A stretch of DNA of 64,000 bases from Acephala macrosclerotiorum (lineage: Eukaryota > Ascomycota > Leotiomycetes > Helotiales > Mollisiaceae). How positions within the stretch are numbered: position 1 is the stretch's first letter; each line of letters begins with the position of its first letter. The notes under the pieces were generated by a model that was given only the letters and a program-made list of their open reading frames with translations, made no database searches and was not told the DNA's origin. Positions 35,447 to 46,517 of the stretch are shown here, one piece after another. Location of the stretch: NCBI GenBank assembly GCA_014904845.1, contig MU119419.1, positions 32,248 to 96,247 on the forward strand. The letters run 5' to 3'. The translations under genes and the position numbers were made by a program.

Positions 35447-36476
35447 ATGGCGGATGGTGATGGGTATGATCTATCTGATTTCTACATATCAATTCCTAAT
35501 GAGTCTCAGGCCTGTCGCATCTGCGGTCATCATTCCAGAATCCGAAGTATCGCAGCCTCTTCCCTTGAAACGACAGTCCTCCGCATCAGAGTCCCCTACG
35601 ACGAAACGCGCCCGAATTTCGACCGATGCCAGCGCTGGATCTCCTACCGCACTGCGCGAGTCGCCCCAGCCAATTGAACCATTAAAATATTCCTCCGAGA
35701 GTGTCAAACCCACCGATGAGCGCAGGAAAAGCAGCGTCCAAGAGGAGAGGAAACGCGGTCAAAGGCTGTTTGGTGGTCTTCTCAGCACCTTAAGTCAAAG
35801 CACTCCCAATGGCCAGCAGAAAAGACGACTCGAAATTGAAAAGCGTCAACAGGAGAGAGCGAAGCAACAGAAAGAAGAGGATGAAGTACGAAGGGCAGAG
35901 AAACTCGCAAAGCTCAAAGCGATAAGGAAGACGGAGCAAGTGAAGTTTGACGAACAAACGGTCAGTGCAGTCTACATGCGGGATACACACACAGGGCTAA
36001 TAATTCTAACAGATGCGAATACGGCATTCGAACACATTAGCTGTGGCCAATTTCCTCCAGACCAAAGCAGAGCCGAAACTGGTAAGTTACGCCGTTCTCG
36101 CTCACTAGCAAAACTAAAGCGCGTCCAGTTTTATAAGCCGTGGCAGCTTCTACCCCAGCAAGAAGAACGTATTAAGAACCAGATCACCGAAGCGGAAGCG
36201 CTGATAGAAAGAGAAGTGACAGAATTTGAAGCACGGAAACCGAAGGAGAAGTCGCAAGGAAAGATTGAGACTGAAGATACTAATGGCGCATCTAAGGAGA
36301 CAGTGGGTGAGCCTGCCACCGAGTCTCCGTCTGTTCCTTCCCTTGCTCTTGTTGATACTACTAATCTTCCTGATGTACAAGCACCTCAGTCTGAACAAAC
36401 GACTGAGAAACACGCTCTAGAGGAACATAATGGTGAGGTAGTTGTAGAAAATGAGGAGGATACTGTCATCTATTGA
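35447..36476 (+). CDS. Pinin/SDK/memA-domain splicing-associated protein
   Basis: Exons 35447-35463 (17 nt), 35510-35960, 36013-36081 and 36129-36476, with introns of 46, 52 and 47 nt, give 294 residues. Reading straight through the middle introns is also open, but only splicing restores the family sequence. The pinin core reads ERKRGQRLFGGLLSTLSQ, QQKRRLEIEKRQQERAKQQ, RRAEKLAKLKAIRKTEQVKF, then MRIRHSNTLAVANFLQTKAE and FYKPWQLLPQQEERIKNQI. The N-terminus is short and Ser/Arg-rich; the C-terminus is acidic and disordered. Pinin family proteins act in the nucleus with the spliceosome and exon-junction factors. Its head-to-head partner is also a splicing factor. Confidence 0.92.
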
Positions 36477-36931
36477 TGATTGTGAGATCAATTTCTCATC
36501 ATATACGGAGCTCATTTACCGGTGTTCAAGGTCCATAGGACAACAGGTGTTTGGGCATTCTTGTACATATGTGTAGGCTTTCAAGGGCCATGGTCCCATA
36601 TCATCCGTTCTAGCTTCTCATAGTTGAGGCAGATCTTACAGGACTTCGCACGTTTCCCCTTACAGCGGTTCGGACCTGCACCTTTCTTCGGCTACACAGC
36701 TCGATCTTCATGAGCTCCGGAATATCGACCTTCACATGGACAAAGCTGCGAGAATATGACTCCGAAATCGACGATGAGAGAGATCCAAATTCTGCGTACT
36801 CGAATTCATGCAGTGTGCTTCATGATAGCCATGATGGGAGGGATATTATTAGGGTGGTCACGTGTTTAATGTTATATATATCCTCATCTCACCGCTAGAC
36901 AGGGAGAGATATTATGAACACACACTTTACT

Positions 36932-37084
36932 GTGGTCTTGTGATAAATAAGTCCATCCCCGGCATCTGCTTCTAGCACCTTCGACCCCACAAGTACGCCA
37001 GTTCCGCTTTTCGCATTCGGTCACTACCCTTGTTGAGGCTGGCTTCAAAACTCCCAGGGGTGGACTTATTTATCCTAAGACCAC
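36932..37084. repeat. Short inverted-repeat element (MITE-like)
   Basis: Arms 36932-36960 and 37057-37084 are near reverse complements (core GATAAATAAGTCCA against TGGACTTATTTATC) with about three differences and a length offset of one. The spacer is about 96 bp. No clear target-site duplication is seen. Confidence 0.65.
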
Positions 37085-37494
37085 AATACACCCACACTAT
37101 GGCCTTTGCCTGTAATAGATATTGTGTCCAAAATAGCGACATGCATAGTAGTCTATGCATGGTTTTCATTCCTAACACCACACATCCCGCGATAAAATGT
37201 TGGAAAGGCAGACCGGCTTAGCTGAAAGAAACTCTAACTAGAACAGACTTCCGAACAAGCACTCAATCGTCAAGCTTCTGCGCCTCAATCCCTATTTCGG
37301 TACATCGCTCATGGCCTGTCTTCCGGCTTAGTCTCAGAGACTGCAGCAATTTTGGAGACGCTAGATTCCCAAGATCATGAAGTACTGGTACTGCCAAGGT
37401 CGTCGCCAAGACATCTACGGCGCCATTCCCCAAAAATCATGTTGGCTTTCAACCAGGGAAACCCGTCACGTTTGCTTTTATCTGTTGGCTTAGA

Positions 37495-37937
37495 AACATA
37501 CGAAGATTCCGGCATAAAGTGATGAGGCTACAGGGCAATCGGGCCCTCCATCCACTAAGCGACACGATTTCAGCGATAGAATTACGCCGAAAGGCCTCGA
37601 AAGGCCCTGAAAAGTGCTATATTTCTAGGCTGTATGCCCTAAAAGCGAACTTGCAAGGTTTTAGTATATCCTAGGGATGTGATACCTATTGTTCTAGAGT
37701 GTTTGAGCCTACCAATGCCCTAGAACAGTGGCTTTCCAGGCACTATGCCTTAAAATGGCTGTCTACGTAGTAAGCTCAAGTGGCGCTGATAGTGTTGATA
37801 CCCTGCAACTACAGGGTATATAATTGCTAAATATACTACTTACAGCGCTTTCAAAATAATAATGTTACACCGAGAGCACTAATTTTGTGCAAAATGCCCT
37901 ATAGTCTCATCACTTTATGCGGGAATCTTCGTATGTT
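37495..37937. mobile_element. MITE-like element with 43-bp terminal inverted repeats
   Basis: Arms 37495-37537 and 37895-37937 are reverse complements with three mismatches (outer AACATACGAAGATTCC, inner CATAAAGTGATGAG). The 357-bp interior has no reading frame but repeats a TGCCCTA-type word near 37631, 37716, 37745 (TGCCTTA) and 37895. The size and structure fit a non-autonomous DNA transposon. A target-site duplication is not evident. Confidence 0.75.
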
Positions 37938-38360
37938 GAGCATTCGATTGGTCTGGAGGTAGGTCGACCATTGAGCCGGACAACTTCCCTTCTGAGATTT
38001 AAAGCGGTTATGCAAGTGCACGTCTTCGCATATCCAACATGCTGTGCCATGAAAGCTGTTCAGGGGCTGCTCAAGTTCTCAAATCCGAATGGTCGCTACG
38101 CAGCCTACGCTAATGTCTGCTTATACAATTTTGAATGAAACAAGTGCAAGGCTGCGAGCTTGCTGGACTCTATCGCCATATATATCCACTAAGCTCTATA
38201 CTAAGAGTTTCGGGCCTTGTCGAGTTGTACTTAAGCCCCCTTCTTACTGACTTCTTACCCACAACGCAATTTCTACGACCTTTTTCACAACTTAAACTTC
38301 GACTACAAATCTCGGCCTAGTCCATAGAACAAAGGTTGTAATATCAATTAGCCTGCAATT

Positions 38361-39996
38361 ATGTTCTACGACAACTTTGCAAGTCCCAGCGTTCTCGAAC
38401 TCGAAAAGCATACCTTGCAAACTGCAATCGAAGGCAACGAGGTAAGTCTTTAATAATCGGTTCATCTTCCTTTTTCGTCCACTCCCAATGCCCTAACAGA
38501 CTCCCTTCGTTACTGCTTTCGAATTTCCCACTGCTACCCGTACTTTCAACACTTGCGCTTCTGTATAACGCTTACTGACTATACTCGAATCAGATCGTAG
38601 CCCAACGTGAAAAGTACGGCAAGCTCATCGACTTGAATGGCAACGAGTTCGCAGTCCCGAATTACACAATCAAGCAAATCTACGACGCCATTCCCCGCCA
38701 CTGCTTCGAGCGAAACGTCTTCCGCTCCCTCCTCTACGTCTTCCAAGACCTTCTCGGCCTCTTCATCACCTTCTACATCTTCCACACTTACTGCACTAAC
38801 ACCTACATCCCCTCTTATCCTATCCGCTTCACTCTCTGGTCCCTCTACACCTTCATCCAAGGCCTCTTCGGCTCCGGTCTCTGGGTCCTGGCCCACGAAT
38901 GCGGTCACATGGCTTTCTCATCCTGGAAGATCTTCAACGACACACTCGGCCTGATCCTCCATTCAGCTCTCCTCGTCCCATATTTCAGCTGGAAGATCAC
39001 TCATCGAAATCATCATAAACATATCGCCAATATGTCAACTGATACGAGCTTTGTGCCTGCCACGAGACTTGCCTATGCTCAACGCTTTGGAAAGACGGTT
39101 GAGAGCATTGCTGAGTATGCCGAGGATACGCCGGTTTATACATTCTTTTATTTGTTGTTTCATCAGTTGGTTGATTGGCAGGTTTATATGGTTATTATGA
39201 TTGGTGTTGGCGAATTTGTGAGTGACTTTTAATTATCCCGTCTCATGTTTGCTCCTTTCTCATTTTTGAAATGTCCCACCCGGCTGGAGACTTTGCGGAA
39301 AACAGGCTGACCGATTAAAGTGGTTCGAGAAGCAGGCTAAGATGAAAGGCGAACTCAATCCCGCACGCAATAAGGATGGGACTTTGATTAGAAAGTATCC
39401 ACTTTTAGGAAGCCACTACAACCCCCGCAGTCCTCTCTACACACCTCGAGATGCGAAGTTCATCCTCATCACCGATATCGCTCTCTTGGTCATGCTCTCT
39501 GTTCTGTACTTCCTAGGACAGAGATATGGCTGGTTGAACCTTTTGGTTTGGTACGGAATCCCATATCTCTGGGTAAATCATTGGCTCAGTACGTCGTTAC
39601 CCCTTCATTCCTTACTCTCGACCTCCCGTCCCCTCATACTCACATCATCGACAGTCGCACTAACCTACCTCCACCACTCCGACCCCTCCCTTCCGCACTA
39701 CAACCCCTCGACTTGGACCTTCACCCGCGGCGCCGCCTCAACCATCGATCGAGACTTCGGCTTCATCGGCCGCCACATCTTCCACAATATCATCGAAACC
39801 CATGTCCTACATCACCACATCTCGATCATCCCTCATTATCACGCTGAGGAGGCGAGTGAGGCGATTAAGAAGGTGATGGGGATTCATTATAGGGAGGATC
39901 ATAGCGGGAAGGGGATGTGGAATTTTATGAGGAACTATTGGATGAGTGCAACGAGTTGTAGTTGGTGAGTTGAATATTTCTTGAGGACGTTCTAAT

Positions 39997-40074
<78 letters not shown>

Positions 40075-40285
40075 GTTTGTATTCTGGAGATACTCTTTCT
40101 AGGATGTTCGACTCTCAATCTCCTTTCCTGTTCGAGGTTCTGGAAGATGTATTGACTCCAAGCCTAGGGTCGAGCCGAGCGAAGGTGCAGCCGGTGAGGG
40201 CAAGGATATCTTGTTCTTTAGGAATAGAATTGGACGTGGTGTGAAGCCTGCTGAGATGAAGGCGAAGGTTGAGTGCGAGAAGTAA
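38361..40285 (+). CDS. Membrane fatty-acid desaturase, Delta-12 (oleate) type
   Basis: Converts oleoyl to linoleoyl chains in the ER membrane (family knowledge; a Delta-15 activity cannot be excluded from sequence alone). Exons 38361-38441, 38594-39217, 39306-39588, 39655-39964 and 40168-40285 give 471 residues, the normal length. The three histidine boxes are intact: HECGH (128-132), HRNHH (164-168) and HVLHH (379-383). Other landmarks are YTIKQIYDAIPRHCFER, LLVPYFSWKITH, ATIDRDFGFIGRHIFHNIIE and the C-terminal VEPSEGA with DILFFRNR. Intron 3 (66 nt) is a multiple of three, so an unspliced reading stays open but breaks the conserved WLIALTYLHH stretch. Intron 4 is 203 nt because it holds a 73-base T run. 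The short first exon (27 codons) is supported by its GTAAGT donor and phase. Confidence 0.92.
40000..40072 (+). repeat. 73-base poly-T tract inside desaturase intron 4
   Basis: An uninterrupted T run within intron 39965-40167, between the GTGAGT donor and the AGCCTAG acceptor. The true length is uncertain, as with all long homopolymers. Confidence 0.9.
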
Positions 40286-40913
40286 GGGCGCGGATCACGT
40301 GCATTGCGGGGTTGTTTGGAGGGGTTGGTGTTCCCCCTTTCCTTAGTCTTAACTCGTACAGGGTTTTAAATATCAAAGACATGGTCAAGGGGAGAAAAGT
40401 GATTTGATTGACCGGAAATTCCGGTACTAGAAGTAGTTGCGGGTCGTTGCAGGTGCTGGATGATGGCGGTCAGACTAGCCAAGCTTTGGGACATGTAGGA
40501 TGAGCGATACAGAAAATAAAAGGCATAGAATCCCATGTGGATAAAAACTCCTTAGAAGAAAATCTCCAATGAAAAAAGAAAGTCCCGAAGCATCTCAGAC
40601 AATACTGCGCCAGTCTTGGTTCTTGGAGGTTTGGTTGTTCACTCCCAAAATTGCCCCGTCTTGCGTGGCGGCGACCGGCATCAGGTACCTGTGGATGATA
40701 TCAAAACCAAATTGAAACTGCCGTGACAGTGGCTTCACCGCATTCAGATGTGTAACACGGTAAGATGTACGACCCGCATCACACAAGTGGTTCTTCCCAA
40801 ACCACCTCGGTTCGGAAGAACCGCGGCGAGAACTTGCGTCCATTGGCATCCATATAAACTTCTAACCCCACCTCTCACCTCCTTTCCATCAACGCCACAA
40901 ATCAAACTTCAAA
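40286..40913. other. Intergenic region
   Basis: 3' flank of the desaturase and promoter of the epoxide hydrolase gene. The last 50 bp before the ATG are C/A-rich, as in a fungal leader. Nothing else is visible. Confidence 0.5.
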
Positions 40914-42044
40914 ATGGTCGACAAATTGATCCCCAACGACCCTCGGGTCCAAACCAAGACCGCTGTCCTCAATGGGAAAACATACAGCTACATTCTCGCC
41001 GAACCCGAACATTGCAAGCCCCTCAACACCATCTTCCTCATCCATGGATTCCCCGACATGGCTTTCGGATGGCGCTACCAAGTTCCTCATCTCGTGTCTC
41101 TTGGTCTTCGAGTCGTTGTCCCAGATATGATTGGATATGCTGGAACAGATGCCCCTGAAGACCCAAAGGAATACACACTCAAAAAGATTTCCGATGATCT
41201 CGCCAAACTTGTTGAGCACGTTGGCGTTGAGAGAATTATTCTAGGAGGTCACGATTGGGGAGGAGCAGTCGTATATCGAATGGCGATGTACTACCCTCAA
41301 CTTCTGAGCGCTGTGTTCTCGGTGTGCACACCTTTCACGGGTCCTCAGAAACAATACCGAACCATGAGCGATCTCCCGAATTTCAAATACCAAATCCAAT
41401 TTCGCGGCCTAGATCTCGTCGAGAACCTGAAGACGAAGGAGAAAATCGGCCAATTCCTCGCAGGCATCTACGGGGCACGATCAAAAGACGGCAAGCCAGC
41501 CTTCTCAGTCGAGCACGGCTGCTATTTCGACCGGCTCGAGGGCATCGGCCAATCACCCCTCGTCTCTCCGGAAGAAGTAAATTTCTACGCCGAAAAGTAC
41601 AGCCGAAATGGGATGCGTGGTCCAACCAATTGGTACAGAACTGGAGAGCTAAATTTCGAGGACGAGAAAGAATTGGCGGAGAGTGGGAAAGAGATTAGAT
41701 TCGAGATGCCGTTCTTGCTTATTACGGCGAAGAAAGATGCGGCGATACTCCCGAGCTTGAGTGAGGGAATGGAGAGAAGCTTTAGGAGTTTGACGAGGGG
41801 TCAGGTGAGTCTAACTTCTCGACGCTATATATCCCTTTCCTCTTTGTTTGAGAGCCCTGAATGTCCCGAGACTACTGGAACATTCTCCTCTTCTCTTTGA
41901 GGTGTCTGAAATAGGAATGCTAACTCCGAAACTCGGCAGGTCGATGCCACGCATTGGGCGTTGTGGGAGAAGCCACAGGAGGTTAATCAATATTTGGAGG
42001 AGTGGCTGGTGGGGATGATTGAGGCTAGGAAGGCGAGTTTGTGA
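40914..42044 (+). CDS. Soluble epoxide hydrolase-like alpha/beta hydrolase
   Basis: Hydrolyses epoxides to diols through a covalent ester (family knowledge). Two exons, 40914-41804 and 41940-42044 (135-nt intron with GTGAGT donor and CGGCAG acceptor), give 331 residues. The oxyanion motif HGFPD is at 44-48, the nucleophile elbow GGHDWGG has Asp at 114, and the catalytic His is at 302 in VDATHW, which lies in the second exon. An unspliced reading ends at 41900 and would lack the catalytic His, so the splice is needed. The cap region contains the Tyr-rich stretch expected of the family (FYAEKYSRNGMRGPTNWYR). No signal peptide, so cytosolic. ATG 40914 has an AAAATGG context. Confidence 0.92.
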
Positions 42045-45000
42045 GGGGAGATATAGAAGCGGTTGTAAGAAAGGGATGACGCTGTCAATTATCACGAACC
42101 GCGTGGCAGATGATTAGTCTTACATGGAAGGCAGGCCCATCTAAGGTGGTATGGTCGGGACCATCTTTATCATAGGCTTCGAACGCCGAGCGATAAACCT
42201 CGTATAAATCAGAAAGCGTTCTTTTCGGAATGATGTACTTCATATGAACAGTTGCAGCGCCAAGTCCACATGTGGCCTGAAGGCGCACCGGGCAGCGCCG
42301 CCGGACACAAATCTTTCTTCAGCCAATGTTGTTGTTGTTGTATTGATTTACGTCTAGAGAGCATAGCAAAGCTATGCTACAGAGCCTCCCAGGGGGCATG
42401 GAGACGTGCTAAGCAAAGGACTTATATACAGGACATTGTAGATATCAAAAACCCCAAAGGGAAAAACTCTACGATCAAGTAAACCTTAATAAAAGCATTT
42501 CGAGCATACGCGGGCTAGAAAGCAGCGACTGTGACCCTTCCCCGCCAGTTGGGATGGGCACCACCAGAGAATGTGTGCCAACTATAGAGGAGTTCTTAGA
42601 ACCTTTAGAGCTAGATCCCAGGCCCGACAGAGTTGCCTCGCGTCAAAAGTCTCCTTAGACAGACCTAGCAATAGCATTCTAAGTCCTTTTCTATAGCAGC
42701 GACGGCGTGTAGAAAGAGCACCAATCCCTCTCGAGCTCTCTCCTCTCTCCCCCCTAAGCCTTCTCCTCCCTCCCTCTCCCTCTTCCCCCTCTAACCACAG
42801 TATCCCTCTCTCTTGTGAACTTAGACATATAGTCACCCCTCTACTCGCAGTGCCCCCCCTTCTCTCCTCTAAAAACTTGTGTCCTCGCCCTTAATCCTTC
42901 ATCGTGGTGTCTGCCAATCCGAGTATAAATATCTTCGCAAGTGTAGATAGATAGAGACTCAGCCAAGAGAAAAGTGCAGCACCGTGAGAAAGCAATATGC
43001 CGATACAGTTGATCGGGTCGTAGTTCGAGCGCAGTCGAGTTTGCGGCAAGCAAAAGAGGCCACGGTGGCAAAGACTCGAGATTGCGAAAGAACATCGATA
43101 AGCTTCTTCGTCCGTTGTCGTGATTCAGTCTTAGCTCTGGGATCTTATTGCAGCCTGCAGGCTGCTCAATCCAATCTGCAAAGCAGATCAAGCTCTCTAG
43201 GAGCTACAGGTTCGTAGGGGACACCCGCTTTCTTCAACCAAGGAGCATCCATCCATGATTATCCTCACAGGATCTCTATCGCTTACCCAACCCATGAATG
43301 AATTCCTCTCGAGAAAGCTCAAAGCTCCACTGAGCTATATCTCAGCTACTCGCTCGTCAAAGCATCTACCACAGCAAGCCGCATGCTAGATTTAGTATCA
43401 TAAGTGAGTAAATAGGGGTGAGCTTGGGTCTAGCCTGTCGTACTCGAGAAGAGACTGGTGTGTGTTTAAGTGGTTAGATAGGATAAAACAGATATAAAAT
43501 GAGAAGTCACATAGAGAAGCTCGGTCTCGGCTTAGTTGCTGAGTTGGGAAGGAGAGGAGGCAGCGACGCAGGCAGCAGCAGATGATCTCAGACATGATTG
43601 GCACCCGGTGGCCACCAAAGCTCGATCTGAAAGGTGTTTCAGCTTCCTCGGTATGGTCAACAATCAAGTCCAGGAAGAATTCAATTCCTTTAACAGCGTT
43701 GATGAGGGATGGTACTAACACTTCAAGTCAAACCCTCCAATTCACCACGCCTCATGAACACTTGCAATGAAGATATGATATTGAAGATCCCGAAGCCCTA
43801 GGTTTCCCTTGACTTATATATATCACTCACGCGGAGAGGATTCAGCAAAATAAATAGGTGTAAGCTTTCTGCAATCTTCCAGCACTTCACAGACATCAGG
43901 ACCTCCCTTTTACATTTCGACTATCCTCGCTAGATGACCCTCAAATTTATTGGGATTATTAACCACTGAAGGAACAGGGTAGATGCTTCCGAACTACACG
44001 CTTCGCCTGGTGTTTTCTCTTGACCGAAGCAGAAAATGTATGGAGGGACTTTGAGATGATATTTTCCATTTTCAAAATGGGGACGGAGAGGCTTGATTGA
44101 GATGTGAAGGAGCTACTTGGCTGTGAGAGGCATTCTCAAATAACGTATGTACGAGTCTTTCCAGTGATTACTTGCCAGATCCCGGGCCTTGACAACTATT
44201 ACTCAGTGCTCATACTTCAACATCATTGAGCAAAGAAATTTCATTTCAGAATGGGCAAGGCTTTTGACAGGAGGCGAACGCCTGACATAAAGAAGCAGTC
44301 TCTAGCACGAGGAGAATAATTGACGGATCTCGAAAACCCAAGGTGAATACAATACCTAGGCAGGCAAGAGAAAAGGCAGCCTGATCACTGACCAGAGCCT
44401 CAGAAGGCAAGGCGCCGTGCCTCTCGCCCCCGAACATTTCCAACTTTGGAAGGTAGCCACAAGTTTGCTGCACCCCTGACTAAGTGCAGTATTGCAAGGC
44501 TCCATTGGACTCCATTGAACCTCGGCAGACCACTCGAGGCAAAAGCCATTGATGCTACCAGGCGATTTCGCGAATCATGAAGCTCGAACGGCCAAGCTCA
44601 CAAGGCGCCAATTCGTTGCAATAGGGCTCTTTTTGCCCGTCACAACACAAGGCTAGGGTTTTCAGAGCACGCCATGGTCACTCGAGTCAGGCCCTCGTGA
44701 TAATTTGGATGAATTGACAGCCTGATAGCCACCAATTCGCTCCAGCATCGTCCTGGCTGCAGCGTTGCTGCAAGGCTAGAATTTTAATGAATCCCAACCG
44801 CCACTTCAGCAAAACAGAGCTTTCTGATGCCTCTGATGCATTGAGGAACTATGAGGGAACGAAGAAATCAGTGGCAAGAATTTGAATGTCAAAACACAAA
44901 CAATCAAGCGGAACATGAAAAAATAGCAAAAGTCATAGAATTTGTGGCCTGGTCTAAGACGCTGTCTGTCTGGGTTTGGGATCTTTTGGGTATCATGCCT

Positions 45001-45284
45001 GTGACTCCATGCCCGCTGCAAATATAACCATCCATAACACCGCTAATATGCAAAGAGCAGGACCATCTCTCAGTTAATACCTGCCACACCTCTGCGATCT
45101 TTCCCACTGCCCATTTCCATCAGTCCAAACTCTATGCCTTCGCCCGATTCCTATGCCTTTCTGCCATGATATGTGTTGTGTTCTCCGCCTATATAGTCCA
45201 ATACCAACGAGTGAACCGAAAGGAGCAGGGAGAACCACCGCTGATACGAGAGCTTTGAGGTCGGCCGGTATGCGTCAAAGAGGA

Positions 45285-45629
45285 TTAAGATGACTTCGCA
45301 GAACCGCCGTTCGGGCTACCGCTGCTATCGTAATAGTACTGTTGCCCACCCTGCTGGCCGGACTCAGTCTGCGGGGCAGTTGGGCCGGAGTTCGTTTCCT
45401 TTAGAGACCAGTCAATATAGCTCCTGAGTAATTCACAATTGGCCTTCCACGCACTGGATTCACATATCCATAATCACATGGAGTTGTGCCATAGCTGCCA
45501 CCGTTATACTGCTGACAGTAGACGATGTTTCCACTGTGGTCCTGAAGAGACGTCAGAAGTGCCTACAGACCCGGATTTGGGAAGCTGTACTCTGTATGAT
45601 CCCCACTGAGGTCCTGCGTTATCTGCCAT
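45285..45629 (-). pseudogene. Possible remnant of a small protein gene
   Basis: ATG 45629 opens MADNAGPQWGSYRVQLPKSG. A shifted frame then reads protein-like sequence (NIVYCQQYNGGSYGTTPCDY, GYVNPVRGRPIVNYSGA). A third segment ends in a Gly/Gln/Ser-rich tail (TAPQTESGQQGGQQYYYDSS) with stop at 45285. No introns connect the pieces well, so it looks frameshifted. The family is not recognised. Confidence 0.3.
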
Positions 45630-46139
45630 CTTGCGCCAGTCGATTCTTTTGTCTTGATTTAGGAGTATTTGAATCGTAGAATTGTCGCAGAGTCGCAACG
45701 TGGTGAATCTTGCATTGTGTGCGGTGAGGCGCGTTACACGGCAAAGGATTTAGTTCAATCGCCATGTGACGTTGCTGGCGCAGATTCACCGTGTTTCTTT
45801 CTATGGCGGCTGATAGATTACCGCACAGCTCCTCGGTACATTGAAGATTTAGCTGCGTATTGTTCAGAACGGCCCTTAAAGTTGCTGCAGGCACGGTATT
45901 CAATTGAGCGTGCATAAGACGTTGCCGTCGTCAATTGGTAGATCATTTTCGCCTGGTAAAAGGCATTGTGATCGAGGGGCTGATTCGGCAGGATTCCGAA
46001 AATTGCGGGGCACCAGTGCCGTGCGCATCCACCCCACGAAACCCCCGCTTCTCACGACTTTGGCTCGAAGGCATATAAATCGACTGAGCGGTTCGTCGAA
46101 AATATAATCGAACGTCATGACCTCGTTAGAACAGAAACC

Positions 46140-46517
46140 CTAAGTAAAATGTCGCCAGTTCTCAGATGCCTTCATGGAAAGCGTACTGAAAGATGGTCCA
46201 AGTCCGATACCACATGGGGCAAAGCAGTTGTCGACCTGGCACGAAGGATGACGAGGGACCGCAAAGCTTCGAACGAATGTTGAACTGCCATCGCGCAAAA
46301 GAGACGACACACGAAATGTATCGGCTTGGTGGTTCCGCCGGTTTTGTAAAAACACCACCAGGAATGGCAACATGTCGAAAGAATAGTCCCGGAAGGATAG
46401 TGTGATGCTTCGGTTCTCGATGACGATTTGTTCAGCTCCAGATTTGCCGTGTTGCATTGTGTCGATGTTATCCTGCGTTGGCGTTGGTGTTCCGTCCGCT
46501 TCTCTCTTTTCAGCCAT
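46140..46517 (-). CDS. Possible small hypothetical protein
   Basis: An uninterrupted frame of 125 codons starting MAEKREADGTPTPTQDNIDT from ATG 46517. It has no domain, signal peptide or membrane span that I recognise. It lies in a gene-poor stretch and may be chance or the remnant of a longer gene. Confidence 0.25.
   Translation of the reverse strand: MAEKREADGTPTPTQDNIDTMQHGKSGAEQIVIENRSITLSFRDYSFDMLPFLVVFLQNRRNHQADTFRVSSLLRDGSSTFVRSFAVPRHPSCQVDNCFAPCGIGLGPSFSTLSMKASENWRHFT

Larger units (their letters stand above)
36477..38360. other. Intergenic region carrying two inverted-repeat elements
   Basis: About 1.9 kb without a gene. It contains two separate terminal-inverted-repeat structures listed below. 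The 200 bp before 38361 would be the desaturase promoter. Confidence 0.6.

Noticed and set aside
35454..36476. Pinin as one unspliced 340-codon frame
   Set aside because: The open frame replaces the conserved MRIRHSNTLAVANFLQTK stretch with unrelated residues; three in-phase introns restore the family sequence.
42580..43720. Reverse-transcriptase remnant
   Set aside because: A minus-strand frame (FFLDLIVDHTEEAE) looked element-like, but no catalytic or neighbouring motif supports it.
45905..46010. Possible tRNA D-arm (TCAATTGGTAGATCA)
   Set aside because: No T-loop (GTTCRAN) or closing acceptor stem at the right distance.
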